This document shows positions 49,462-58,163 of a stretch of DNA of 64,000 nt, in pieces (position 1 is the first letter of the stretch; every line of letters begins with the position of its first letter). The stretch spans positions 3,348,001 to 3,412,000 of the forward strand of contig NZ_CP047385.1 of assembly GCF_000807775.2 (NCBI RefSeq). Direction: 5' to 3'. Under the pieces are notes generated by a model. The model was not told the DNA's origin. It saw only the letters and a list, made by a program, of their open reading frames with translations, and searched no databases. A program made the position numbers and the translations under genes. The stretch comes from Pandoraea fibrosis (GTDB lineage Bacteria; Pseudomonadota; Gammaproteobacteria; Burkholderiales; Burkholderiaceae).

Positions 49462-50436
49462 TTATCGCTCGCCGCGCGGCGAGGGGGCACTGAGGGTATT
49501 GACGCCAGCGGGCAGCGACCGGCCCGAGAGATGGGCGCGGATATTGGCAAGCAACAGATCGATTTGCGCTTGCAGGGCGGCAGGCGAGCGTCCGGAGACG
49601 TGCGGTGTCAGCACCACGTTCTCGAGCATGCGTAGTGCCGATGGCACTTCCGGTTCGTGCTCGAAGACGTCGAGCGCAGCGCCGGCAATCACGCCATCGC
49701 AAAGCGCCTCGATCAACGCCACCGTATCCACAACGCTACCCCGCGCCACGTTCACGAGAAAGCCGTTTGCGCCGAGTCGTGCCAGCACGTTGGCGTTCAC
49801 GAGGTGATGGGTGGCCGGGCCGCCGGGGCAGGCGAGGACGAGAAAGTCGCTGGCATCGGCCAGCGCGCCCACGTCGTTGAAATGGCGCCAGCGGCAGTCG
49901 CTGCGCGCCGTGCGCGTGTGATAGCCGATGGACATGCCGAAGCCTTCGGCGCGCGTTGCGATGGACCGGCCGATGTTGCCCAAACCGACGATGCCGAGCT
50001 TCGCTCCGTGCAGTGTCGGACGCGGTGCGCGGTGCTTGGCCCAACCGCCGGCCTTGACGGCACGGTCGAGCGTGACCAGGCCGCGTGCGCTGGCGAGCAT
50101 GAGGGCAAGGGCGTGATCGGCCACCGTCTCGCCGTTGGTGTTCGGCGCGTGCGCGACGGCAATGCCGCGTTCCGTGGCGGCCGCCACGTCGATGTTTTCG
50201 TGACCTGCGCCGAAGGCACAAATGAGTTCGAGGTGTGGCAGGGCGTCCATTTGTACGGCGGTGAATCCGGTCGTGCCGTTGGTCAGCACGATCCGTGCAG
50301 TCAGCCCGATATCGATGTCGCTCAGGCGCGTACTGCGCACGTCGACGTCGCGCAAATTCAGGCCGGCGTCGAGCAGTTGGGCGCGGGCGATCGGTTCCAG
50401 TGGAATCAGGTTGAGCAGCAGCGGAGCGTCGTTCAT
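49462..50436 (-). CDS. D-2-hydroxyacid dehydrogenase (NAD(P)-dependent)
   Basis: A 324-residue dehydrogenase with the typical two-domain fold. The NAD loop is GIVGLGNIGRSIATRAEGFG. The catalytic trio is present: Arg in NVARGSVVD, Glu in DVFEHEP and His in LTPHVSGRSP. It should reduce a 2-keto acid to a D-2-hydroxy acid, or the reverse. Glyoxylate/hydroxypyruvate reductase is a common annotation for this type. It is divergent from the FAH-family gene, and a TGTATACA box lies between them (50495-50502), so it may recycle a 2-oxo product of the pathway. Confidence 0.9.
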   Translation of the reverse strand: MNDAPLLLNLIPLEPIARAQLLDAGLNLRDVDVRSTRLSDIDIGLTARIVLTNGTTGFTAVQMDALPHLELICAFGAGHENIDVAAATERGIAVAHAPNTNGETVADHALALMLASARGLVTLDRAVKAGGWAKHRAPRPTLHGAKLGIVGLGNIGRSIATRAEGFGMSIGYHTRTARSDCRWRHFNDVGALADASDFLVLACPGGPATHHLVNANVLARLGANGFLVNVARGSVVDTVALIEALCDGVIAGAALDVFEHEPEVPSALRMLENVVLTPHVSGRSPAALQAQIDLLLANIRAHLSGRSLPAGVNTLSAPSPRGER

Positions 50437-50493
50437 GGAGGCCTTAATCGTGTCGAAGAATAGGTTTAAAAAATAAAATACAAATCAGTTGCT

Positions 50494-50503
50494 ATGTATA
50501 CAT
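50494..50503. promoter_or_regulatory. TGTATACA box 4 (dehydrogenase/FAH divergent promoter)
   Basis: ATGTATACAT in an AT-rich divergent promoter, 45 bases upstream of the FAH-family start and 58 upstream of the dehydrogenase start. A degenerate second copy (TATGTATTGTATC) follows. Confidence 0.65.
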
Positions 50504-50547
50504 ATGCTATGTATTGTATCTTCACATAGCAATCAAAAAGACAACCG

Positions 50548-51546
50548 ATGCGAAAGATCGACGTCGGTTTCCCGAAGGAAGACAAGGAGGAAGGTGTGAC
50601 CTGGTTTGGTATTGCAACTTATGAATCGCTGGCGCCGGGAGCAGGCGCGCAACGTCGCACGGCGCTGGTGCAACATGGCCGTCTGTACGATCTGGAAACC
50701 GTGCTGCGTCACGTGGGCGCGCAAGAGAATCTGCTGGCAGCACAAGATCTGACGGCGTTGCTTTCCGACTGGTACGTTCATGGCGAAGCCCTGAGCGCTG
50801 CGGTGCGTCAGGCGTTGGAAGCCGGGGTACCGGCCAAGGTCGGCGCGTTGGAGAGCACCGATTACCGTCTGTGCGTGCCGTACCAGCCGGGCCGCATCTT
50901 CGCGACGGCGTCGAACTTCTACGAGCACGCGGCCGAGATGGGCACCAAACTCGCGCCGCGCAGCGAGAGTTCGCCGTATATGTTCATGAAAGCGGAGACC
51001 AGCGTGACCGCGACCGGCACGGACGTGGTGCTGCCTGCGCATGCCGAGCGAGTCGACTGGGAGGTCGAACTGGCGGTCGTCATTGGCCGTCCGGGCCGCC
51101 ATATTCCGGTGGAACAGGCGCACGAGTGGATCGCCGGCTACACCGTCATCAACGACGTGAGCGCGCGCGACCTGAATCGCCGCACCGACTATCCGTTCAC
51201 GCACGACTGGTTTCGCGGCAAGAGTTTCGATACCTTCGCTCCTCTGGGGCCGTGGTTTGTGCCGCGCGACGTCATTCGCGATCCCCAGAACCTGCGTATG
51301 ACGCTGTCGGTGAACGGCGAAATGATGCAGGACGACACGACGGCAGGAATGATCTTCAACATTGCGGAGCAGATCGCCTACCTGTCCGGCATTCTCACGC
51401 TCAAGCCCGGCGATCTGATCGCCACGGGCACGCCGACAGGCGTGGGCATGGGGCGTGGCGTGTATCTCAAGGCGGGTGACGTGATGGTGGCGGGAATCGA
51501 GGGCATTGGCGCCATCGAGAACCGCGTCGTGGCACAGCGCAAATAA
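50548..51546 (+). CDS. fumarylacetoacetate hydrolase family protein
   Basis: A 332-residue FAH-family protein. The metal-binding acidic residues lie in ERVDWEVELAVVIGRPGRH and in VINDVSARDLNRRTD. The family also shows the FDTFAPLGPWFV loop and SGILTLKPGDLIATGTPTG. It could be a hydrolase, decarboxylase or hydratase acting on a diketo or 2-hydroxy-diene acid, as in meta-cleavage pathways. It is the first gene of a long plus-strand run with transport and hydrolase genes and starts just downstream of box 4. Confidence 0.9.
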   Translation: MRKIDVGFPKEDKEEGVTWFGIATYESLAPGAGAQRRTALVQHGRLYDLETVLRHVGAQENLLAAQDLTALLSDWYVHGEALSAAVRQALEAGVPAKVGALESTDYRLCVPYQPGRIFATASNFYEHAAEMGTKLAPRSESSPYMFMKAETSVTATGTDVVLPAHAERVDWEVELAVVIGRPGRHIPVEQAHEWIAGYTVINDVSARDLNRRTDYPFTHDWFRGKSFDTFAPLGPWFVPRDVIRDPQNLRMTLSVNGEMMQDDTTAGMIFNIAEQIAYLSGILTLKPGDLIATGTPTGVGMGRGVYLKAGDVMVAGIEGIGAIENRVVAQRK

Positions 51547-51583
51547 CAAGGGCCGCTCATGGGGCGGTCAGGAGGAGGCAGCA

Positions 51584-52609
51584 ATGCAGCAGTGGCAGTG
51601 GGCAACGCGCTGGGGGAAGGCGCTCGCATGTGCCGGAGCGATCGGAGCCATGGGCGCGAGTGCTCTGTGGGCGACGCCGGTCGCCGCGCAGGAGAAAGTG
51701 AAGTTCAACCTCTCATGGCTGCCGCAGGGCAGTACCGGCGGCGTGCTCGTCGCCATCAACAAGGGCTATTACCGCGAGGCCGGGCTGGATGTCTCGGCCA
51801 TCGTCGGTCACGGCGGGCAGCGTACCGTCAATGAAGTCGATCAGGGTCTGTTCGATTTCGGCTACGGCGACCCGATCAGTGTGATGCTCAATCGGGCGCA
51901 AGGCGGAAAGACGAAGATGGTCGGCTCGATCAACGCCGTCTGGCCCGGCGCCATCTGCTATCTCGCCAAGCCCGGTCGCACCATCGCCAAACCTGCCGAT
52001 CTCAAGGGCCTCTCGATGGGTGGTGGCGGCGCATCGCCGTTGCAGAACATCGTGCCGGCATGGCTCAAGGCCAACGGCTTGCCACCGACGTCGGTCAAAT
52101 TGCTTCGTCTCGATCCGTCGACGATCAATCCGTCGTTCCTGCAAGGTCGCGTAGACCTGACCGAGTGCTGGGAGGGGGCAAACCTGCCGGTGCTCAAATC
52201 GCTCGCCGCGAAGCAGGGTCGCGAGATCGGTTCGCTGCGTTATCGCGACTTCGGGCTGGACATGGTCGGCAACGGCATCGTCACGACCGAGAAGATGATT
52301 GCGCAGAAGCCGGACGTGGTTCGCCGTTTCGTGCAAGCGACGTATCGTGGCTACGCGTGGATGCGCGAGCATCCGGAGGAATCGGCCGTCGTCATCGCCT
52401 CGCAGTACCCGATGCTCGACAAGCAAGTCATGGTCGAGCAGATTCGTCAGATCGGGGCCCTGGAGACCGACCGCGAGACACAGGGGCACAAGCCGGGCTG
52501 GCTGCCGGTGCCGCGCATGGAGTCCACGGCGAAGTTCGTGCGAGATGCCTTCAATCTGGCGCCCACGCTCAAGGCTACCGACATCTATACCAACCAGTTC
52601 GTCGAGTGA
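51584..52609 (+). CDS. NitT/TauT-type ABC transporter substrate-binding protein
   Basis: A 341-residue periplasmic binding protein (SsuA/TauA/NMT1 type) from the ATG at 51584, where GGAGGAGG precedes it. The signal peptide is ALACAGAIGAMGASALWATPVAAQ, then mature EKVKFNLSWLPQGSTGGVLV, VDQGLFDFGYGDPISVML and VDLTECWEGANLPVLKSLA. It binds an organic anion, sulfonate or heterocycle for import. Its partners, a permease (53241) and an ATPase (53981), are downstream, separated by the VOC dioxygenase-like gene. Confidence 0.9.
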   Translation: MQQWQWATRWGKALACAGAIGAMGASALWATPVAAQEKVKFNLSWLPQGSTGGVLVAINKGYYREAGLDVSAIVGHGGQRTVNEVDQGLFDFGYGDPISVMLNRAQGGKTKMVGSINAVWPGAICYLAKPGRTIAKPADLKGLSMGGGGASPLQNIVPAWLKANGLPPTSVKLLRLDPSTINPSFLQGRVDLTECWEGANLPVLKSLAAKQGREIGSLRYRDFGLDMVGNGIVTTEKMIAQKPDVVRRFVQATYRGYAWMREHPEESAVVIASQYPMLDKQVMVEQIRQIGALETDRETQGHKPGWLPVPRMESTAKFVRDAFNLAPTLKATDIYTNQFVE

Positions 52610-52643
52610 CGGTCCCCGAATCGCTGCAAAGCAAGGAGTCGAG

Positions 52644-53213
52644 ATGACAAGCCCCCAACCCCAAGCCAAACCCAGGCTCAGCCCGAAGCGACTCGGCCAT
52701 TTGGTACTGGTCGTGCGCGATATTCAGAAGTCGGCAAAGTTCTATACCGAGGTTCTCGGCCTGACGGTCTCCGACTGGATCGGCGACCAGATGGTCTTCC
52801 TGCGCGCCGGTTCCGATCACCACGATCTGGCGCTTTCGCAGATCCCGAAGGATTCGCCGGACATCGACGATTTGCCGCGTTACAGCCGTCCCGGCATGGA
52901 GCATTTTTCCTACCTTGTCGACAGCGTCGAGGAGATGGAGCAGGCGGTGGAGGTACTGCGTGCGCATAACGTCGAAATCGTTCGCGGCATCGGGCGTCAC
53001 GGGCCGGGGGCGAACTATTTTCTGGTGTTCAAGGACCCGGACGGCAACAACGTCGAGCTGTATTGCGAGATGACGCAGATCGACGATGACCATCCCTACG
53101 AAGCGAAGGTGTGGGAGCGCTCCATCGAGAGCTTCGACCGCTTCCGCTTCGAGCGCTTCGTCGTGCCGCCCCCGCCGGGCATGGTCAAGGACAAATCGGG
53201 CGGCAAGGCTTAG
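52644..53213 (+). CDS. VOC-family protein, extradiol dioxygenase-like
   Basis: A 189-residue protein from the ATG at 52644 (AAGGAG upstream). A VOC module carries the likely 2-His-1-Glu triad: His in KRLGHLVLVVRD, His in GMEHFSYLVDS and Glu in NNVELYCEMTQ. That pattern matches type I extradiol (catechol 2,3-) dioxygenases, though the length is that of a single-module enzyme. A charged C-terminal extension of about 35 residues follows (FDRFRFERFVVPPPPGMVK). It sits inside the importer operon, so it is a candidate ring-cleavage enzyme. A lyase or isomerase role remains possible. Confidence 0.85.
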   Translation: MTSPQPQAKPRLSPKRLGHLVLVVRDIQKSAKFYTEVLGLTVSDWIGDQMVFLRAGSDHHDLALSQIPKDSPDIDDLPRYSRPGMEHFSYLVDSVEEMEQAVEVLRAHNVEIVRGIGRHGPGANYFLVFKDPDGNNVELYCEMTQIDDDHPYEAKVWERSIESFDRFRFERFVVPPPPGMVKDKSGGKA

Positions 53214-53240
53214 CGCCCGACGTTCTGGAGGAGACATCGA

Positions 53241-53984
53241 ATGAAACGCATCGCACAGACGATCGTATTTTGGGGCGTGTTACTCGCCCTGTGGGAAATG
53301 GCCGTCACGTATTTCAAAGTGCAGTCGTACCTGATGCCGCCGCCATCGGCGATCTTTCGCGCCGCGTGGGAAGTGCATCCGCAGATGCTGACCGACACGT
53401 GGGTCACGACGGTCGAAGTCCTGACCGGCTTCGTGGCCGCGGTGACGGGGGGGCTGGTGATCGGCGTGGTCATCAGCTACAGCGCGTTTGCGCGCCGCAC
53501 GCTGTATCCCCTGGTCACGGCATTGCAAAGCATGCCGAAGATCGCCCTCGCGCCGCTGATGATCGTGTGGTTCGGGTACGGATTCGCGTCGAAGCTGGCC
53601 TCGACGTTCCTGTTCGCATTCTTCCCGGTCGTGGTCGCGACGATGGGGGGCCTCGCGTCCGTGGCCCGCAATCTCGACGAGCACTTCCGTGCGCTCGGCG
53701 CGAGCCCGTGGGACACCTTCTGGCGTCTGTATCTGCCGGCGGCGCTGCCCGCGTTCGCCGACGGCCTCAAGATCGCCATGCCGCTCGCGGTGATTGGCGC
53801 CATCGTTGGCGAGTTCATCGGTTCGGAGGAAGGGCTGGGGCATCTGATCGTGTTCGCGTCGGCGGCAGCACGTACCGACGTCATGTTCGCTGCCATTCTC
53901 ATGGTGACATTGCTGGCCGTGGTGCTTTACTGGGCCATCGAACGTCTGGCGCGCTTCGTCTGGTGGCGGGGGATCAACGTATGA
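53241..53984 (+). CDS. NitT/TauT-type ABC transporter permease
   Basis: A 247-residue inner-membrane permease with about six helices. The conserved EAA-type loop is LYLPAALPAFADGLKIAMPLA, preceded by the family-typical ALQSMPKIALAPLMIVWFGYG. It forms the channel for the SBP at 51584. The stop overlaps the ATPase start (ATGA at 53981), so translation is coupled. The gene order SBP-VOC-permease-ATPase points to import of the VOC enzyme's substrate. Confidence 0.92.
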   Translation: MKRIAQTIVFWGVLLALWEMAVTYFKVQSYLMPPPSAIFRAAWEVHPQMLTDTWVTTVEVLTGFVAAVTGGLVIGVVISYSAFARRTLYPLVTALQSMPKIALAPLMIVWFGYGFASKLASTFLFAFFPVVVATMGGLASVARNLDEHFRALGASPWDTFWRLYLPAALPAFADGLKIAMPLAVIGAIVGEFIGSEEGLGHLIVFASAAARTDVMFAAILMVTLLAVVLYWAIERLARFVWWRGINV

Positions 53985-54850
53985 GTACCGTGACGACGAC
54001 CGTGACGCCACTCCACTCGGCACGGCCTGCCGGGCAGGCGGACAAGACGGATGAAATGCCGGCGGGCGCAGCCCAGCCGCAGAGCACCATGATCGAAGTG
54101 CGCCATGTCGACAAGACGTTTGCGGCCAAGCAGCGCAAGGCCTCGCCTGTCAGAATTCTCGACGACGTATCGCTCTCGATTGCGGAGCGTGAGTTCGTAT
54201 CGATTCTCGGCGCGAGTGGATGCGGCAAGAGCACGCTGCTGCGCATTGTGGCGGGACTGGTGCCGCATGACGGCGGCGAGGTTCGTGTCGCCGGGCAGCG
54301 TGTGGCGCGCCCGGTGCCGGAGATCGGCGTGGTGTTCCAGACGAGCAATATGTTGCCCTGGCTCACCGTCCGGCAAAACCTGCTGCTTGGCACCCGCTTG
54401 CGCAAGATCCCGAAGGAGAAGAGCGAGCCGCGTGTCCAGGCACTGCTCGAAATGCTGGGACTCGCACAGTTTGCCGATCATCATCCGCACGAGTTGTCAG
54501 GTGGCATGCGCCAGCGCGCGTCGATCGGCCAGATTCTGGCGCTCGAGCCAAAAGTGTTGCTCATGGACGAGCCGTTCGGGGCGCTCGACGCACTCACGCG
54601 CGACAACCTGAACGTCGAACTGCTGCGCATCTGGCAGGAGCATCGGCAGACGGTGTTGCTCGTGACGCACAGTATTGAAGAAGCCGTGTTTCTGTCCGAC
54701 CGGGTGATCGTGATGTCGGCGCGTCCGGGCAAGATTCAACAGGAAGTCGTCATCGATCTGCCCCGACCGCGTTCGCCGCAGACGATCAAGCAGCATCCGC
54801 GTTATGCCGGGTACATCGCGCAGCTCTCTCAGTTGATGGGAGTCTATTGA
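53981..54850 (+). CDS. NitT/TauT-type ABC transporter ATP-binding protein
   Basis: A 289-residue ATPase with a polar N-terminal extension of about 35 residues. Walker A is LGASGCGKSTLLRIVAG, the signature is LSGGMRQRASIGQILA and Walker B is VLLMDEPFGALDALTRDNLN. It powers the permease at 53241. The start overlaps the permease stop and the stop overlaps the next gene (TGATG at 54848-54852), so the whole run is one tightly coupled operon. Confidence 0.94.
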   Translation: MSTVTTTVTPLHSARPAGQADKTDEMPAGAAQPQSTMIEVRHVDKTFAAKQRKASPVRILDDVSLSIAEREFVSILGASGCGKSTLLRIVAGLVPHDGGEVRVAGQRVARPVPEIGVVFQTSNMLPWLTVRQNLLLGTRLRKIPKEKSEPRVQALLEMLGLAQFADHHPHELSGGMRQRASIGQILALEPKVLLMDEPFGALDALTRDNLNVELLRIWQEHRQTVLLVTHSIEEAVFLSDRVIVMSARPGKIQQEVVIDLPRPRSPQTIKQHPRYAGYIAQLSQLMGVY

Positions 54851-55800
54851 TGAACGGGCAGACGTTGCTGGCGAGTGCTGCGGGCTGGCAGGAGGCACGC
54901 GCGCGAATGCGTGCGCTCGGTCCACGCTGGGCGCAGGACATCGCGGCCGGTCGACGTGCCGTGCTCGAGACCTACACGCCGCTGCTGGCGCGGCTACCGG
55001 TCGAGGGATATACGGTCGTGCGCGATGTGGCGTATGGCCCGCACGCCCGGCATCGGCTTGACGTCTATCGTCCGACGCTGGTCCCGGCGGCAGGTAGCCC
55101 GGCACCGGTCGTGGTGTTCGTCCACGGGGGCGGATTCGTTCGGGGCGACATGAATGCCAACGCACAGATCTACGGCAATGTGCCGCGATACTTCGCGCGT
55201 CATGGCTGTGTGGCAGTGAACGCGGAGTACCGGTTGGCGCCCGAAGCCCCGTTTCCGGGGGGCGCGCAGGATGTGGCGGCTGCCATGCGCTGGGTGCACG
55301 CGCATCTCGATGAATACGCAGGCGAGGGCGGCGTCGATCTGTCGCGCATTGTGCTGATCGGTCATTCCGCCGGCGGCTCGCACGTCGCGAGCTATCTGTG
55401 CGACCCGCGTGTCCGGCCTGCACAGCCCGAGGTGGCCGGCGCCGTGTTGATCAGTGCGCGTCTGCGCGCAGACGTGCTGCCGGACAATCCGAACGCGCCG
55501 GGCGTTGTGGCGTACTACGGCGATGACCCGGTACGCCACGCGTCCGACGCACCGATGGCGCATGCCGACGCGATGCCCGTGCCCGTCATGACCGTGATCG
55601 CGGAGTTCGAGAATCCCCATCTCGATACCTATGCGCTCGAGTTCTGTCACCGCCTGGCACAGCGAGACGGCCGCGCACCGCGGTTGCGTCAGGTGCGCGA
55701 CCACAACCATACGTCGGTCGTGGCACACATCGATTCGGGCGACGACTCGCTCGGTCGCGAGATTCTGCAATTCCTGCACGAAATCAACCCGTCGCCCTGA
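54850..55800 (+). CDS. alpha/beta hydrolase (HSL/BD-FAE-type carboxylesterase)
   Basis: A 316-residue hydrolase starting at the ATG at 54850, overlapping the ATPase stop. The oxyanion-hole motif is VVVFVHGGGFVRGDMN, the nucleophile elbow is VLIGHSAGGSHVAS and the catalytic His is in RDHNHTSVVAHIDS. The acid position is less clear (EFENPHLDTYALEF). It could hydrolyse an ester or amide, or the C-C bond of a ring-cleavage product. Its position right after the importer suggests it acts on the imported substrate or on an early intermediate. Confidence 0.88.
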   Translation: MNGQTLLASAAGWQEARARMRALGPRWAQDIAAGRRAVLETYTPLLARLPVEGYTVVRDVAYGPHARHRLDVYRPTLVPAAGSPAPVVVFVHGGGFVRGDMNANAQIYGNVPRYFARHGCVAVNAEYRLAPEAPFPGGAQDVAAAMRWVHAHLDEYAGEGGVDLSRIVLIGHSAGGSHVASYLCDPRVRPAQPEVAGAVLISARLRADVLPDNPNAPGVVAYYGDDPVRHASDAPMAHADAMPVPVMTVIAEFENPHLDTYALEFCHRLAQRDGRAPRLRQVRDHNHTSVVAHIDSGDDSLGREILQFLHEINPSP

Positions 55801-55886
55801 TGCGGTTCGCGTCTGCCTGAGTCGCTGAGCCGCAAGGCTCGGCACCGGCAGCGCGGTTCATCTCTCCCTCCCTCTTAGGAACTGTC

Positions 55887-56792
55887 ATGGTCGATCACGA
55901 ATTGACCGGGGCGTTTGCGCCCGTCGTCACGCCGTTTCATGCGGATTTGACGCCGGATGCCCCCCGTTTTCTCGCGCACTGCAAATGGTTGCTCTCTCAC
56001 GGTGTGGGGCTCGCCCCGTTCGGTACCAACAGCGAAGCGAACTCGCTGAGCGTTGGAGAACGCATGGCGTTGCTCGATCATCTGGTCGGGCACGGTCTCG
56101 ATGTGCGCCGCATGCTACCGGGCACAGGTTGCTGCTCGCTGCCCGAGACGGTCGCGCTCACGCGTCACGCCGTGGCGCACGGTTGTGCCGGTGTGCTGAT
56201 GCTCCCGCCGTTCTTCTACAAAGGCATTACCGACGACGGCTTGTACGACTACTACGCTCGCGTGATTGAGCAAGTGGGCGACGCTCGTTTGCGCTTGTAC
56301 CTCTATCACATCCCGGCACTCTCGGGCGTGCCGATCACGTTGCCGGTGATCGAGCGGCTGATTCGCGACTTCTCGCAAACGGTTGTCGGGATCAAGGACA
56401 GTTCGGGCGACTGGAACAATCTGAGCGCGATGCTCGATGCATTCCCTGGCTTCGGCATCTTTCCGGCGTCGGAGTCGCTCGTATCGAAGGCGTCGGCCAG
56501 AGGCGCGAAGGGCTGCATTTCGGCGACGGTCAACGTGAATCCGCAGGGCATCGGGCGGTTGTGCCGCGAGTGGTCGTCCGAAGCGGGCGAGGGGTTGCAG
56601 GCGCAGGCCGATGCCGTGCGCAGCATCGTTCAGTCCTTCCCGATGATCCCGGCGCTCAAGGCGGTGCTGGCATCGCATCGCGACGACCCGGCATGGACGC
56701 AGGTGCGCCCACCGCTGAGGGCGCTGACGAGCGAACAACACGAGCGGCTGCATGCGCAATTGGCCGCTTGTGGTTTCGCGTTACCGGGGTAA
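55887..56792 (+). CDS. dihydrodipicolinate synthase/aldolase family protein (NAL superfamily)
   Basis: A 301-residue class I aldolase/lyase from the ATG at 55887. The Schiff-base Lys is in TVVGIKDSSGDWNNL and the Tyr in LYLYHIPALSGVPI. The usual GTTGE loop reads PFGTNSEANSL, so it is probably not the lysine-pathway DapA. This superfamily also includes hydratase-aldolases and 2-oxo acid aldolases of aromatic pathways. With the FAH-family hydrolase and alpha/beta hydrolase upstream it could release pyruvate and an aldehyde from a pathway intermediate. A second, different DapA-like gene is at 4856-5845. Confidence 0.88.
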   Translation: MVDHELTGAFAPVVTPFHADLTPDAPRFLAHCKWLLSHGVGLAPFGTNSEANSLSVGERMALLDHLVGHGLDVRRMLPGTGCCSLPETVALTRHAVAHGCAGVLMLPPFFYKGITDDGLYDYYARVIEQVGDARLRLYLYHIPALSGVPITLPVIERLIRDFSQTVVGIKDSSGDWNNLSAMLDAFPGFGIFPASESLVSKASARGAKGCISATVNVNPQGIGRLCREWSSEAGEGLQAQADAVRSIVQSFPMIPALKAVLASHRDDPAWTQVRPPLRALTSEQHERLHAQLAACGFALPG

Positions 56793-56798
56793 GCGGCG

Positions 56799-58133
56799 AT
56801 GCGCGGCGCGTTGCGGTATCGGGGGTTACGTCGTGGGCTTGCGCGTCATGGGTCGACGCGGTCTCGCACCGGTATGCCCGGCACCATGCTGGCGATGGTG
56901 TTGGGCATGGGCGCCTGCGAGGTGTCGCAGGCACAGGTGCAAATCTACGGACACCTCACGCCGATGACCGATTGGGTCAGCGTGAGCGGTCGACAGGTGA
57001 GTGCCTCTGCGCCGCGTCCGACGCAGGCGCCGGCAGGCGCGATCAACGCGCCGGAAGCGAGCGGCTCGCGCATGTTGTCGAGCATTTCGTACTTCGGCAT
57101 GCGCGGCAAAGAGGATCTCGGCGACGGGTACGCGGCGATCTGGCAGATCGAGACGCCGGTCTCGATCGACGGCAAATCGACCGGCGCCATCGCGGGGCGC
57201 AACTCGAACGTGGGCCTGAGCGGACCCTTCGGGAGCGCGTTTCTCGGCAATTGGGACACGCCGTATCAATGGTCGACGCTCTCGGTCGGATCGCCGGTAA
57301 GAAACCCGTACACCGGCGATCTGAGCACGATCCTGAGCAACCCCGGCTTCAATGTGCCGAATACGACGACGCAGTCGGGGCGCGTGGGTAACCCGGCCGA
57401 CGCCACGTTCAACCGCCGTCAGGGCAACAGCATTCAGTATTGGTCGCCCGACTGGGCCGGATTTCACATGCGGCTCTCGTATTCGCTTTCGCAGGGCGGC
57501 ATGACCACGCCGGCCGGCAGTATTTCTCCGCAGGTGTTCGGCGCCGGGCTGGAGTATCTGAACGGCCCGCTACGCGTGCGGTATGCCTACGAAATGCATA
57601 AGGACTATTTCGGGCTTGCGTGGCTTGGCGCCCCGGCGTCGGCCAATCCGTCCAATGCAGGCTCGCGTGCCACGGGGTCGCGCGACGACGCGCACAAGGT
57701 GTTGATCGTCTTCACCTACGCCCAGACCAAGTGGGTTGCCGGGTGGGACTGGTTGACCTATCGCACCGATGACGGCACGACCGGCAATCTGAACCGGTAC
57801 CGGCGCGACGCGTTTTACGCGATGGTCCAGCACTGGTTCGCCGGCGGACAGCACTCCGTCTGGCTCGGTGGCGGTTATGCGATGAACGGGGCGTGCTCGC
57901 GCACGGGCGGTGCGATGTGCAACACCGACGGGCTCGGCGCGACGCAACTCAACCTCGGCTATCGCTACGACTTCTCGCGCCGCACCGACGTTTATCTCGC
58001 CTACTACCAGGTCATCAACCGCGCGTGGGGCAGCTACGGCTTCTCGCCGCGTCCCACGATCGGTAATGGCGCAACTGCGCCACCGGGCGCGCACTACCGG
58101 GGCATTGGCTTCGGCATCGAACACAGTTTCTAA
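56799..58133 (+). CDS. outer-membrane porin (Burkholderia-type)
   Basis: A 444-residue porin. The N-terminus is long and Arg-rich before a hydrophobic segment (MLAMVLGMGACEVSQAQVQI), so the true start may be downstream of the ATG at 56799. Strand segments include FGMRGKEDLGDGYAAIWQIE, GLSGPFGSAFLGNWDTPYQW and the terminal GIGFGIEHSF. It is six bases after the aldolase gene and so in the same operon, presumably passing the pathway's substrate across the outer membrane. It is a different porin from the one at 46371. Confidence 0.92.
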   Translation: MRGALRYRGLRRGLARHGSTRSRTGMPGTMLAMVLGMGACEVSQAQVQIYGHLTPMTDWVSVSGRQVSASAPRPTQAPAGAINAPEASGSRMLSSISYFGMRGKEDLGDGYAAIWQIETPVSIDGKSTGAIAGRNSNVGLSGPFGSAFLGNWDTPYQWSTLSVGSPVRNPYTGDLSTILSNPGFNVPNTTTQSGRVGNPADATFNRRQGNSIQYWSPDWAGFHMRLSYSLSQGGMTTPAGSISPQVFGAGLEYLNGPLRVRYAYEMHKDYFGLAWLGAPASANPSNAGSRATGSRDDAHKVLIVFTYAQTKWVAGWDWLTYRTDDGTTGNLNRYRRDAFYAMVQHWFAGGQHSVWLGGGYAMNGACSRTGGAMCNTDGLGATQLNLGYRYDFSRRTDVYLAYYQVINRAWGSYGFSPRPTIGNGATAPPGAHYRGIGFGIEHSF

Positions 58134-58163
58134 ACACGACTTTGCGCATTACAGGAGACAACC

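Noticed and set aside
55887..56792. Annotation as the lysine-pathway DapA
   Set aside because: The GTTGE loop is changed to GTNSE and the gene lies in a catabolic operon, so a pathway aldolase or lyase is more likely.
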